Shown here piece after piece: positions 27,001 to 39,863 of a stretch of DNA of 64,000 nucleotides. The notes beneath the pieces are model-generated. The model searched no databases. It was given only the letters and a program-made list of their open reading frames with translations, and was not told the DNA's origin. How positions within the stretch are numbered: the first letter of the stretch is position 1; each line of letters starts with the position of its first letter. Source of the stretch: Syngnathus acus (Eukaryota > Chordata > Actinopteri > Syngnathiformes > Syngnathidae). Made by a program: the position numbers and the translations under genes. Where the stretch lies: assembly GCF_901709675.1 (NCBI RefSeq), contig NC_051093.1, forward strand, positions 1,630,553 through 1,694,552. The letters run 5' to 3'.

Positions 27001-28658
27001 CTTAGCTTGCTCAGCCCTCAGAGCTTGGCATCAAGCTTATGCACGCAAGCGTGCGAGTGTGTGGCTTCACCACCATCTTCATCCTAGTCATCATCATCCT
27101 CTATGCTCAGAAAGTGTTACTGTCGCTTCACAGGAGGGCACACTCTCCGAGTGTTTGCCTGCGCACCTGAGTGGCTTGAAGGCTGACCTCGTGCTTGCGG
27201 CCGTGCGTGTGCGTGGTATGCGTGGTATGCGTGGGAGAAGGTGCCTTCTGGAATGAAGGTGATTACTTTCTGATGAGTTTGGCAGGAAGCAACATGTGAC
27301 TTCCATCCTCCGTCTCCTTTGTCACCTCGCTTGGTGGCGCACTTCAAAAGAGGGGGCAGGAATGCTGCAAAAGGGAAACAGACAGGGAATGTCCTTTTCC
27401 CTGCAGCTAGTTGGCAGGTTTGAATGGCAGGTTTGAATTACCCCCCACACGCGCACACACACACACACACACATGCTCTTCAAAGCCTCTGTTGTGTGAC
27501 GCTACCTCTGGGCTTATCTTTTCCTATTCCTTGGAAATGGGCAAAGGAAGGTTGCATCCTGCCATTGCAGGCAAGGTGCATGTTCTTGTGAAAGAGAATA
27601 AAAGTCGTCACACAGATTGACGAGCAGTCAGGCCTCCACACGGACGAGCCAGGGAGAGTCGCCGAAATTGTACTCAAGCACCTCCAGCCAAAGTGCAAAG
27701 TAACCCGACAAGTGGCTTTGGATAAACATCAAGTCAACACAAATGTGAAATAGGAAGGTGCAATTTGAGATATTTCTGAATATCACTTTAAGTACAATCA
27801 TAGTGAATGAATAAGCCAATAGAAAGCGTCAGCCAACCCCACCCCACTGTTGCCATTCAGAGTTTCGGCGGCACACTTTTCAACGCACTTTGGTGTCGTT
27901 TACATGCAAATATGCAGCCTCGGTTCTCAGTGGATACCCCCCCCCCCTCAGCTCTGCAACCTAGTTCTGCTTTTTGATCCTGCAGGATTTGAAGCACAGC
28001 AACAGTGACTTGCTTTTGGAAGGCAGGATGTTGTCTACTTGTACCTGAGGATAATCCCCGTGGACTAAAACGTTGTCTTTTTTTTTTTTTTTCAATTTTT
28101 GGATTATAGTCACACGTTTTGGAGAAAAAAAAACAAGCCCGTTTTAGATTTCAGTCCACTGCATGCTGGCTGTGGTAAGTGGGTATGCTCTTCCTTCCTG
28201 TCTGGGCCTCGTGACCTCTCACCTGCACATTTTCTGCCAAGTCCGTCAGCTATGCAGGTGCAGCCAACAACAGAAGCTTTTGTGCTAGCTCGGCACGCTG
28301 CCGGACCAGCCAGGCTTCCATCAAGGAGCACGATCCGGACAAGCCGAGACCCCTGGTTCAGCCGCCTTGGCCTGTTTGGCCCGATGTCCTCACAGTCCTC
28401 CATTGCTTGCGTTTTTTTCCTCATTTGAAGCACGTCGGCATCCGTCTGTGCTTCTCAAAATGAGCGCGAGCATTTCACGTAAGTGAAAGCTGCTTTGCCG
28501 CAGCTGCCCATCGTACGGCCCCTTCCAGCAAACCAATGATGTGATTTACCGGCGCAGGTCACAGGTCAAGAGCCCCCGGTCTCCATCTGCGTCTTTCAAA
28601 CAAAAAGCCATCAGGAAGGATTTAGCCTGGAGTCAATAGTCCTGATGACACGTCTGCC

Positions 28659-28659
28659 A

Positions 28660-28715
<56 letters not shown>

Positions 28716-28732
28716 GCACACACACACACACG
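28659..28732. repeat. (CA)n microsatellite
   Basis: About 70 bases of CA repeat with a short GTGCGCACG interruption, directly before the hAT-like element at 28758. Confidence 0.95.
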
Positions 28733-28757
28733 CATGAAGGTTGGGCATGTCTTAGAC

Positions 28758-29046
28758 CAGGGGTGCCCAATACGTCGATCGCGATCGACCGGTCGATCGC
28801 CAAGCCACTATTGGTCGATCGCGTGATATTAAAATGTTTTTATTTTTTTTCGCACTTGACGCGTGTACAAACAACGGCGCTAACAACACAACACAAACAC
28901 GCTAGCTCGCGAGTTCCCTCCAATTGTCAGAACCCTATTTTTTCTCTTAAACTTAAGAAAGGGTATAAAAATGAGTGGGGCAGCTGGCCATAGTAAGAAA
29001 TATCACTTTCATAGGGAATGGGAGTAGGACTTTTTTTTTTCACGAT

Positions 29047-29095
<49 letters not shown>

Positions 29096-29169
29096 AATTT
29101 GTGGGTAGATCTTTGAGACTTGGTCATTTCAAAAGTAGCTCGTGAGCTGAAAAAGTTTGGGCACCCCTG
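28758..29169. mobile_element. hAT-type MITE with 8-bp target duplication
   Basis: The ends are inverted repeats: CAGGGGTGCCCAA at 28758-28770 and TTGGGCACCCCTG at 29157-29169. The element is flanked by TCTTAGAC (28750-28757) and TTTTAGAC (29170-29177), an 8-bp duplication with one mismatch, as expected for hAT transposition. The 412-bp body has no transposase frame. It carries a palindrome-rich start (GATCGCGATC repeated) and an internal (TA)n run at about 29050-29090, so it is non-autonomous. CAGGGGT-type ends are typical of vertebrate hAT families. Confidence 0.85.
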
Positions 29170-29209
29170 TTTTAGACAATGGGATTAGACCAAGAAATAG
29201 GCTGGACTC

Positions 29210-29252
29210 GTGCCCCCCCCCCCCTCCCACACACACACACACACACACACAG
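29210..29252. repeat. poly-C / (CA)n tract
   Basis: A run of C followed by about 24 bases of CA repeat. It has no gene context. Confidence 0.85.
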
Positions 29253-31374
29253 AATATTCTCGCAAAGAGAAGCACTATTTGGATCGTAACAAGCTTTCCC
29301 ATTTCTGTTGAATGACTGGCATAATGATGATTTTCACACCACAATGAATGAGGAATTCCACGTGGAACGTTTCTGTTCGTCTTTTTCGTCAAATTGAAGA
29401 AATCTCAGTAAAAGGTGCCGGCTTGAGAGCTGCAAACCAATTTGTGGACTTTGCGAGTGTCTTTCAAGACAAAACCATCTTGTCGCAACTTTTATCTTCA
29501 GACGAGGCTTATTGGCCGCCTCTTATCTCCACCGACAGTCCGAGTTTCTGTGTAATCGTACATTTCTTTTTGTCAGCATATACGATGAACAAAGCCTTGG
29601 CAAATATGTGCCGGCTCACTTCTTGCGAGGAATTTTTCTCCTTTTGTTTTTAGCTCTTTGAGAGACCCCTGTCATCAAAAGGCGAAGGAAATTACGCTGA
29701 GTACAGCACGTGTATTCAAATGGAAAATTTTCCTTCAATGCGAGCCTTTGAAGACCTTTTCATGAGCACAAGTCATGAATTCGTCGCTCAAACGTTGGCT
29801 ATCACTTTGTCTTGGCGTTGTGGTGACGAGTACCGGAATTTTTTTTAGCGGAAGCCCGTGTGCATTTTACTTGCCTTCTACATGTGCGACGTTGTGACGA
29901 TTCACATTTTGAATCGTGGCAACATTTCTGAGCCACTATCAGCCACTCGGGGAAATGAGTTGCCAACCCCCCCTCCCTCGTGCGGATAAATGATGTTTGT
30001 CAAAACAAAACAAAAACACAAAAACGACAAAGTGCCACGGAGCGAGTAAAGTCTTTCCAGTCAGAACAAGGCAAGAGGCGAGCTAGCGTGCGGTGTTTGC
30101 CTTTGTGCGGGCCATCTGTCCTACAAGGCCGGCTTGTTTTTGAGGGTCCTCCCGTCCAGGCTTTGACCAGATTCCAAGGTTAGCCGGGACTCTCCGGGAA
30201 GCCGACCAGCGGGACGACAGAGCCCCGAGCCCCCCGCTCGCCATTGCACATTGATCAACGTCACATCTGAAAGAGTGGCGCATGTGATGAAGGCATGAGA
30301 GGAGACAACGTCAAAGGGAATGCAGTCGATGGCGGATGGAGTCAAGAAAAAAGGGGAGAGGGGGCCTCAAATAAAGAGAGTCGGGCAGATCAATGACGGG
30401 AGACTGATGCAAAGGATAAACAAACATCAGGAGGGCACCCGAGACCAAAGTGTTGTTCCTCCAGCTCGGTCGGCAAAGGCTCGAGTGGGCCTTTGAACTT
30501 GGCCCCCATTACAGGCCCGATGACGCTTTGAAGACCAGACCGAGCATTTTCCATCTTAATTTGTTTTTGGAGCGTCTGCGCGGGCGCGCGTGGGCCTTAT
30601 TTCCCTCCCCCTCGTTCTTTGAATCTTTCCTCGTCATAGCCGATTTAACGCACTGATAAAAATTCATCCATTAAGTCTGCTGATTTCCGCTCTTTTCTTT
30701 TTTTTTTACTTTTATCTCACACACCTTTTTCTTTGTCTAGGGGAGGTGAGGGGGATGCTGCAATTGAAGCTGCAATTAATCTTTGGGGAAATTCTTGTCC
30801 AAGTTTTTGTTGTAGTTTTAGTTATCCATTTGCAAGCCACGTTGAAATCTTGTTTTCTCTCTCAGTGGAGACAGACAGGTTAACTTTGAGGACAAGTGTA
30901 AAAATCATCTTTTGCCTTTGAAGTTTGAATTAAAGCCGTGACCACTGGGAGCCGTGACCTCCCTTAGATTTATACAACCTTAAATCAAGTGTGTGTGAGT
31001 GTGTGTGCGTGTGTGTATGTGTGTGTGTACATGATTGTGCCTGGTAACCAAAGGAGGTCAGCTGACGCTTTAACAGCCTCTTTGCCCTTTGACCTGGGGG
31101 CTACAGCCGCCATCAGGTCGGCGGCACGGCTTCAGAGCGTAAGAGCCAGTCTGGCACCACCACCCCCAGGTTGACTGCCAATTTTTGTCCCACCCCCAGG
31201 TTCTGGAGGCAGGCCTTGTTGTGCGTCTGTAATGCGGTGACACACGAGAGAGGTCGTTGCCGCCTACGTGTCAGCATGCCCTCGGCCGCCGCAACCCATC
31301 TGACACATTAGATAGCCAGACGGCAGATTGATGTATTTATGCATTGTGTCGTTGCTGCTCAAAGGGATTTGGCT

Positions 31375-31394
31375 GTGGGGGGGGGGGGGGGGGC
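31375..31394. repeat. poly-G tract
   Basis: About 20 consecutive or nearly consecutive G residues in the spacer. It is a candidate G-quadruplex-forming run, like those at 5836-5860 and 6391-6414. Confidence 0.85.
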
Positions 31395-33187
31395 CAACAG
31401 GGGACAAAGATTGATGGGGTGATGAGGGTGGAGAAAGGTGGAGATGGGAGGCATTAAAGCACATGGGAAGGGTGGCATTTGTGGAGTGATCCGAGGAGTC
31501 TTTGCTCAATTATACATTGAAACATTTTGTAGCTATTTATTCAGGTGCCTAGTACAAGAAAGATCGGGGGCGGTTGTGCTGTTTTTGTACTTTATAAAAT
31601 TGTAACATAATGGAATAAAAATGTAAGCCTTTCACAACTCCTGTAAGTGACTCATTAAGCTGTATGAATGAGTGATTCTTCACAGACGATAAAGAATATG
31701 AAAATCTATGAAACACACTGACAGTTTAAGTTTTGCTTAAAATGTGAGGGAAAACAGAGATTTATCAGATTGATTTTGAAAGGGCTCTTTGGAAAGATTC
31801 TTCAATACCAAACTTGACCATGTAGGGGCAGGAAAGTGCAAAATGATGGCAGACAAATAATTTTGATTGTCTTTTTCTCCACCAGCAAAGCTTAAAGAGA
31901 GAATAACAAAGATGAGAACTCAAGGAGGTGGGGGGAGCCTATGTCTGGCAAACTTGAATAGCTTCTCTGTGTCCCTCCAATATGTAGGGCTAGCATGCTG
32001 GGAGTTGGCTGGGTCCATTCACACAGAGCCCAAACTCATAAAGAGCTCCTCTATGGCCCCCAACCTGAAAGCCACCAAAGGCCCCTTCCATGGGAACTTT
32101 AAATCTGCAACGTAATCCCACTTGGGCCTCGGGAGGAGCCTTTCCAAACGAACCATGTGAGTCCTAATATCAAGGTGCCGCTGTACTTCCTTAACGCCAC
32201 CAGATGACGCCAGTTTGAAAGCAGTGCAATCTGTTTTCAACAATTCCGGACTTTCTTTGTTTTGTTTTGATTTTAATTAAAAAGTTGAGTGTGTGGATGG
32301 CTTCTGTAGGTCAACGTGTTCTAGGCAGGAGGCACGTAATGTAAAAAGAAAAAAGGCTAGGTGGATGAAGTGAAGAAGGGGCAGCACTTTTTCATGCTAC
32401 ATCTGCTCCGCGCGACGAATGTCGGCACCCCGATAACAAAGCCTCATTTGCATATCATAATCCCCATCTCTCGACCTGATCGGGTGCGCTCGTGAGTAAG
32501 GCTGCGCACCCCCGGAAAGAGACGCAAAGAGGAGGGGGAACCTCACTTTGAACGCTTCTCTGGCGAAGTTCAAACAACACGCATTCATGTGCATGTACTG
32601 TTGAAGGAGGCGGCTGGGTTGGCTGCAATATTTTGCTGCTCCACCACCACCACCCGCACCGTCGTCTTTAGTAAAGCAAAAGCTCATTAGCATCAGCACA
32701 TCAGAAGGGAGATGAACTGCTTGCATGCCTGCCTCGAGACTTGAACAGCAGGGGGCCTCATGTGATTCATCATGCGGGATCACTTTGCAAAGCTAGAGGG
32801 AGCAACAAGAACCTCACACCAGGACAAAGTGTGCCTGTGTGAAGTTATAATCACTGCAACACGTTCCTCTTTCTTTCTTATTATTAGACAATTTACAAAA
32901 GTCTGGTCAGAAGACCCGACGAGCGCCATGCACAGTACTGTACATTTTCTCGCCAGAAGGTGGTGCTGGTGATAACTGAACGTTTTATTGACCTGCGTTG
33001 ACTCTCATGCTGACATGCTAAATATGACCGCTAGGTGGCATCATGTCCCGACGAACAAGTACTATGTGCGCCTGCAATTCGTTGGCTCAAATCTGACCAA
33101 GATATGAAGCATTTTGACAACATTTTCTGCCGTTTGCCCTTCTGATCGTGATGCAAAGAATTGATTGAATTTTGTTTGTTTTTTTAG

Positions 33188-33325
33188 GTTGATAAACTGT
33201 CGTCCATGTTCAGGCGAGACGAGGCTGAATTTGCGGAAGGGGAAGCGCGCTCCTGCGGTGCCATGACGCAGCTCGCCTCCTCGTCGTGCAGCAGCCGCGC
33301 GTCCTCCTGCAGTAGTCCATCATGA
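33188..33325 (+). other. unassigned exon-like block upstream of tex2
   Basis: A strong acceptor (T-rich tract then TTTTTTAG) ends at 33187. The sequence after it is GC-rich, unlike its surroundings, and stays open for 45 codons in one frame (from VDKLSSMFRRDEAEF to SSCSSPS) before TGA at 33323-33325. I do not recognise the peptide. It could be a 5' UTR exon of tex2 (a possible donor GG|GTGAGA follows near 33667), a terminal exon of an unrecognised gene, or chance. The GC-rich character continues to about 33570, which would suit a promoter or first exon of tex2. The opposite strand is also open (to a stop at the same acceptor), which weakens a coding reading. Confidence 0.3.
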
Positions 33326-33570
33326 CGAACCCGCGTCCACGGAGGGAGGGGACGCATATGCAATGTCACCGTTGACGAGGGGGTGTGGCGCGGACCGACT
33401 CCCATTCACCAAAACAAACACAGCCCAGCCCAACCCAACCCAGCCCAGAACGCGTATCGCGCCAGAGAGACGTGCCGCGTAGCAAGTTGGGCCGCTCGGA
33501 AACCCCCGCAACCAGCCATCTCTATTGTGTGTTGGGGGTGGGGGGTGTCCATGGTGCATGGGGCTCATCA

Positions 33571-34877
33571 CGTCCGGAACCAGATCGGATTACGCAGATA
33601 TTCAAATTCTGTTTTGGATGCTACACTGTGGCCTGGACATCCCCGAGATGAGGATGCAGTAACCAGGGTGAGACAGAAGTTATTTACATTCTGGATGGAT
33701 TAAATTTGCAGCGGTTGGATTTGACAATGAACCGGATTATTTTGTCGCTGTAGATTAACAGCCCGAATCTTCCTCGCAATCGCCATAAATAGAGCGGCCC
33801 CGATGATGCTACACTCTAGCCAGCATACTGTGAGGCAAAAATGAAGTCGTGTCTCTTTAAGAGCGCGTTTATGGCAATTAACATCACGTGAATGCGTGAA
33901 GCGATGTGGAATCTTTTCCCACTCGCATTGTAGATCCCGTAAAGCCAAATGTGATGCAACAACAGCGCATTTTGGCTCTTCTTATGAGAATTCCTGTTAA
34001 TTGATTGGGGTTTTAGATCGTTTAAATGGTTACCTACAAAAAAAGAGGCTGCGAGGATAAGACCGAGCACATTAATAGTAATATCGCTGTTGGCATTGCA
34101 ACTGTCACATTTACTGTCTGCCATGCATTGATGTTTGCTGACAGACGTAAATTCTAAAAGGTTGAGTTTTTTTTTTTGTATTATCGGCCTTTACTAGTTA
34201 AGGCACGGAGAATGTCACCTCCCATCATCGCAGCTGAATGTACAGTTTGTCAGGAAATGAGTGGAGCCTGGGCGAGCAAATGCAGTTTGGACCGGGGTTT
34301 ACTGAAGGAAAAGGGGAGTTGGAATGGAGGATGAAGGGGAACTAACATAACGACCTAACAAAACAATAACTGGACTGACACAGAACAGACAGACAAAGAC
34401 GTGAGACAAGAAACAAGAACGAGGGTGGTGAGGGGCAGACAGGACTTAAATACAAGACAGGTAACGAGAGGCAGGTGAGGGTGATCACACTGATCATGGG
34501 CAGACACAGGAGGGGAGGGGTGAGTACACAGAGACACTAACAGAAACCACGACAACATACACATTACAAAATAACCGGGGACGCGTCATGACAGAGTTGG
34601 GATTTTGTAAGATGACATCATTTTAGGGATGTCTGATTTTGTAAATATAATTAATTAATTAATTAATATACAAACAAATGAGACAAAATCTTTTTTCTTG
34701 TTTGTTTTAATAATTTTCAAAATAATTAATTGAAATTTAAGCACGTCGAAGAGTGCTTGCATTTCCGTTCAAAGGGTCATGACAATTGAATGTACTCTGC
34801 TGTGCAACAGTGAGTTTTCATGTTGTTGAATGCTCGTGTCGTTGCCCTCCAGGCCTTGAGCCGCGCTCTGGGTGGCG
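33571..34877. other. spacer and putative 5' UTR before the tex2 ATG
   Basis: Mostly AT-rich sequence with a (TAAT)n run near 34645-34667. The stretch 34330-34591 (many ACAGACAGACAAAG-like words, ending near CGCGTCATGACAG) has the look of a dispersed repeat, but I cannot assign a family. The acceptor GCCCTCCAG just before 34854 begins the exon carrying the tex2 start codon. Confidence 0.4.
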
Positions 34878-37800
34878 ATGAGCCATCACGGTGGCGACGG
34901 AAGGGGAGCTAGCCAACGTGCCAATACTCCACCCTCTCGGCACGCGCCCGCACCCAAACTGCAGGTCCAGCGCTCCCTCTCGCGTGACACCATTACCATC
35001 CACTTCTCCGCTCTGGGCAAGGAGGAGGACGACGAGGAAGAGGAGCTTTATGGAGGGAAGTCAGAGCTGGATGCTTCGGGAGCTCTGGAGGTTTGCAGGT
35101 CAAAAGAGGACTTGGTTTTTGAATCGGAGAGCACGACGGCTAGCGCTCACGCAAACGTCGGCTCTTCGGCCATGACAATCATGTCCACCTTGAGCAACCC
35201 TCAAGTGAGTTGCACTCCTCCCACCAGCTCCTCTTGGCCTTCCGAACATCCCTTCGCCAACCTCCCGGCCACGAGCTCCAGCTCCTCTTCCCCTTGCAAG
35301 TCGTCCCGACCTTTCCTCAGCCTGGTCGGGTCCATGTCCAACGAGGCGGAGGCCCGCGAAGCTGCCGTCGCGCCGTCGCACGCCCGCCACAGACACTTGA
35401 TGAAATCTTTTGTCAAGTCCCTCTCCACAGAGACATCAAAGGTTGAGCAGCAGGAAGACTCCGTTCACCATGTTCTTCATCCCGCCCTCCACCAGCAACA
35501 AGCGCAGCCGTCGCAGCGGCCGCCTCCTCGCAACATGCAACTCTTCAAACAGTTCTCCCAGCCTCGCTTGTCCACCGCCCCTGTCGTGGCCACCCAGGTG
35601 GGCGGAGACTCTAAAACGGCCCCCTCATCTCCCACTGTATCGCCGGATGGCAGGTCCTTCTTCAAGGTTCAAGAAGTAGAAGCCAAGATCGAGGATACAA
35701 GGCGGCGTCTCTCCGAGGTGATGTCAGACCCCCTGCAGCTTTTTAGTAAGATCATGGGCGAGGAATCGGCCACGGGCAGCCCCCATCGAGCCAGGTTGCT
35801 GTCATCCAGTGCGTCAGAGCTGAGCGGCATTGCGGGGGTCAACGGACACTCGGAAGGTTACGGCAGCAGCATCAAGGAGGAGGAGGGAGCAGAGGGCCAG
35901 GAAGATGAAGAAACGCCCACCGGGCACGGACCCGATTGTGTCGTCCTCTCCTTTCCTCTCAGCCAGACCTCTGCATCCGCCTTGGCCAGGTCTCCGTCGC
36001 TCAATCTGGGTCGTTGCTCCATGTCGGCCCTGGCGGCCCGCCAGGAAGACGAGGACTTTTGTGAGCTTTACAGCGAAGACTTTGACTTGTGCACTGACAC
36101 GGAGACCCCGGACGGGGATCGCCCCGGATCCCGCGGAAGCGCTGGCGAAATGGAGATGGAGGAAGAAGAGGAGGAGGAAGCGGCAACTGTGCCTTGGATG
36201 GGCCTGGTCTGCCTGACCCAGTTGGTGTACGGGTACTTGGTCCTTCCGCTCCCGCCGTATGTATGCGCGGTGCTCCACGGCACGTTGGCGGGCTTGACCT
36301 TGGCCATTCTGGTCCTTTGGCTGTCAGCTCCGCGGCGCTCCCACTTGGCAATGAGGAAGCAAAGACGCAGGACAGAACCTTGGAACGCGGCCCGGCTCGA
36401 TATCCAAGAACCGGGCATTTTCAAGGTGAGACATCCGGATCTTTGCTGCTCAGCCAGTTGCACTCAACCCTCTTTTGTCTTCCCTTCTGCACGGCCGTCG
36501 CATCTCAGGGCTGGATGAACGAGATCCACAGCTACGACCCGGAGATGTACCACGCCACCCTGACGCACTCAGTCTTCGTACGCCTGGAAGGTTCCATTCT
36601 GCGACTGTCAAAACCAAACCGCAACATCTCCCGCCGCGCCGCTCACAACGAGCCTAAGCCTGACGTCACCTACGTCAGCCAGAAGATCTACGACGTGACC
36701 GACAGCAAGGTGCGCTAAACCTGCCCAAAGTCGCGAGCGTGCCCATGTACGCCGCTTTCAGCCCTGACCTTCTCAACTATGTCCCCTCCTCCAAAGATCT
36801 ACCTGATGCCACAAAGCCTAGCAAGAAAACGAGTTTGGAACAAGAAGTACCCCGTTTGCATTGAGCTGGCCAAGCAGCAGGACTTCATGTCCAAGAAGAC
36901 CCAAGAGGACGGGAAGCCCACAACGCTGGACGAGAAGGCAGAGCAAGGGGGCAACAAGGTTGAAAAAGCCGACACGTCCGCGGATGAGCTAAAGAAGCCG
37001 ATGCCGGGAGGAGGGGATCTGACAATCTACCTGTTTGGGAGGACCGGGCGGGAAAAAGAGGAGTGGTTCCGGAGATTTCTGCTGGCGTCCCAGATGAAGT
37101 CTGATGGCCGAGGCGGCCGTCTGCCCAAGAGTGGTCAGTGTGCGATGCACCAAAATCTTCGCCCTAAATGCCACAATGTCCATTTGTTTTGTTTTAGCCT
37201 CGCAGCCCTGCTACAGCCACCAGTGTGTGGGCAGTCAGGAGGCCGACGGCCGAGGAAGCTCCGACGAGCCGTGCCACCCTCAGCCTCGCCGCCGGGAGAG
37301 CTCCTCGAGGCAGAGGACGCTCTTGGACTATGACGTGTACATGGCCAAGTACCTCAGCCCCCGGCCCGCAAGCCCGGCCGCCGCTGAAAGTCCTGGCGGA
37401 CGCAGCCCCGACAGGAGCCCTTCGAGCATCAAAAAGGTAAGGAATGTGGTGAAACATCATTTAGATGAAAGTAGTGCTTTGACATCACCCTGTGGCACAT
37501 TGTTGCGATTATTTGCACTGGGAGCATTTGTGAAATTCAAACAGCTTGGAAATTGGCAGAACAGACGGTTGAACTTTGGAGGTTCTGCTGCAGATGGTTC
37601 TGCTTCTTGATGAGTTGTAATTGATTCATTTCACTTCTCTTTTGGAAAATCTAGAAAATAAGCCTCTATATTTGGAATGTAGCGCTGCAAAATATTGTTT
37701 GATGTGGAAAAACACCCTCTGCCAAACCCGAAAAAGAGCTTCTGCTCCGTTTTAAAGCAATAGAATGTGCTCGGCGAAATAGGAAATTGAGTATCGTTGT

Positions 37801-39863
37801 ATTTTTTCATTTCATTTTTGTTCCATCTAACCGTTTTCCCCTCAGAGGCCCGGGTGTTCACATGAGTCGGCCGAACCAGAAGCCTGGGTCAACGCTTTTT
37901 TGGGGAGAATATTCTGGGACTTCCTAGGAGAGAAGCACTGGGCCAACGTCGTCTCCAAAAAGATTCAAATGAAGCTCAGTAAGATCCGGGTGGGTGCTCC
38001 CCTTAAATTGATCTCAAATCCAACTCAAGTGCGCTTTAAGTACCAACGCACTGAAAGACCCTTTTTGGGTTTTTTTTTCCTTCCAGCTGCCGTATGTTAT
38101 GAATGAGCTCACCTTAACGGAACTCGATATGGGCTTCTCCATGCCCAAGATTCTCTGTGCCTCCAAACCTTCTGTGGACCACCAAGGTAGGAACCTGAAC
38201 GTGGATTCGCACCCAAAATCTCCCTTCGCCCTTGGCGATGACATCGGCGAGCGATGGTTGAGTTGATTTTCAGCTTGCACTTTTCTGAAAAATAAAACAA
38301 ACAAACAAACAAACAAACAAACAAGCACATGTCCCACAAAAAGTGCTTTTCCGTCATTTTATGCCAACTCATTGAAATGACACATCTGTTTTTAGTTACT
38401 TACGGTCTTGGGCTATTCACTGAGAGCTCAGATATTACTACAGGAAGTTCACCCAGCTAGGAAGTGCAGCTGCCCGAGGCCTGACCTTTTCATCTACGAT
38501 GACAGGATAAAAGTACTCTTCTGGCAAGGGATGAAATGGCTCGGCGCTAACAGCAATGGTTTTATCGCCATGGCAACCACAGCCACGTAGGTCAAAAGCT
38601 TTCTTCTTGTCTGGCTTGTCCCTCCAGGTTTGTGGTTCGATCTGGAGGTCTCCTACACAGGCTCCTTCCTCATGACTCTGGAGACCAAGATGAACCTCGC
38701 CCGTCTGGGCAAGGAGGGCGAGGGCCTTGGCGAGCACAGCAAGGAGTGGTCAAGGCCACGCACTTACTGTCTGGCGGACAGCGACGAGGAGTCATCCAGC
38801 GCCGGCTCCTCCGATGAGGAGGATCCTGCAGAACTTTTCAGTGACAAAGCCGTTTTCCTCGGAGGCGAAAGGTGAGCAGAGCAATATCTGAAAAGCCACA
38901 CGAACGTGTTGGTTGGAAGCGAATGTTCCCACCTTCTGACCTAGCGCTGAATTACCTGAGCACCCAGCCGCTCCTTCCCATCATGGGGCCTTAGCAACTT
39001 GTCATTAAGAAATAATCAGCGTGACTCGCTCTCCGCTCAGCTACGTGGGAGGCCACAGGCCCAGCAAGATCATGCGCTTTGTGGATAAGATCGCCAAGTC
39101 CAAGTACTTCCAGAAGGCTACAGAGACGGAGTTCATCAAGAAGAAGATGGAGGAGGTGGCCAACACGCCGCTGCTGCTCACCGTGGAGGTGCAGGAGTGT
39201 CGAGGCACGCTTGCCGTCAACATACCGCCGCCTCCTACCGACAGGATATGGTAAGTTGACCTTTTATGCTTGAGGGGATAGCGCTAGTGCCCTCTGCTGG
39301 ATAACGCGTCCCATTAAGGTGTACTTCTGGGCGCTCAGGTACGGCTTCCGCAGTCCACCTCACCTGGAGCTCAAAGCGCGGCCCAAACTCGGAGAGAGGG
39401 AGGTCACTCTTGTCCATGTGACCGAATGGATCGAGAAGAAACTGGACCAGGAGTTTCAGGTACTTGAACTGGTTGTTCTGCACACTGCGGTCCAATTTCA
39501 AGATGCATATGAATGTGGCAACCTTGAGAGCAGAGCATATTGCATGCAATTTGAAGATGCAGGTTGGAAATTGTAAAACGGCCATGCAATAAATTTTTGG
39601 CTGCATGCCGAACACGCACTTCAAATCAACGATAGCCGTTGTCATAAATTCAGTAGGGCTGGTGCTACCCTGTGGTACCCCGAAAGTCAAAATATGTTTT
39701 GTCCTCCCGACAGAAAATATTTGTCATGCCAAACATGGATGACTTGTGGCTACCCATCATGCACTCTGCCATGGACACGCGTTCCAATGCCAGCTCAATG
39801 AGCGAGTCACACGATGCCTTGAGGGGCCCAGAACCCGAAGAGTCCGAGGTCTGCCATATGTGA
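34878..39863 (+). CDS. tex2: Tex2 (testis-expressed 2), ER SMP-domain lipid-transfer protein, 10 coding exons
   Basis: Coding exons: 34878-36425, 36509-36709, 36797-37133, 37198-37436, 37846-37989, 38087-38186, 38628-38871, 39041-39250, 39339-39459, 39714-39863. All are GT-AG and in phase, giving 1097 aa, close to mammalian TEX2. The start is the ATG at 34878, followed by the conserved QRSLSRDTITIHFSA. Residues 1-440 are Ser-rich and acidic, with RHRHLMKSFVKSLSTETS and MQLFKQFSQPR matching the family. A double-spanning membrane segment lies at about 441-482 (GLVCLTQLVYGYLVLPLPPY onward). A PH-like region with LFGRTGREKEEWFRRF follows, then the SMP lipid-binding domain from about 786 (EAWVNAFLGRIFWDFLGEKH) to about 1060. 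Known family role: an ER-anchored SMP protein acting at membrane contact sites in lipid (ceramide) transfer. The next gene, ern1, is also its neighbour in human. Confidence 0.96.
38296..38325. repeat. (CAAA)n microsatellite in tex2 intron
   Basis: Seven or so ACAA/CAAA units inside the tex2 intron between 38186 and 38628. Confidence 0.9.

Larger units (their letters stand above)
17501..33187. other. gene-poor spacer between axin2 and tex2
   Basis: About 15.7 kb in which I find no convincing coding exon on either strand. Short open frames are low-complexity or lack splice partners. In human, RGS9 lies next to the AXIN2 3' end, but no RGS9-like exon is visible here. Recognisable content: tandem repeats at 19857-19922 and 20794-20835, a 42-bp duplicated segment (22456-22497 and 23987-24028), TG/CA microsatellites, a SINE-like fragment near 23261, and a hAT MITE at 28758-29169. 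The AT-rich stretch at about 17530-17730, with several TTAATTTA-type motifs, could be conserved regulatory DNA, but that needs an alignment. Confidence 0.55.

Noticed and set aside
33184-33405. 73-codon - strand frame overlapping the orphan exon
   Set aside because: It ends exactly where the + strand acceptor lies and has no family match; GC-rich sequence keeps both strands open by chance, so I kept only the + strand exon hypothesis at low confidence.
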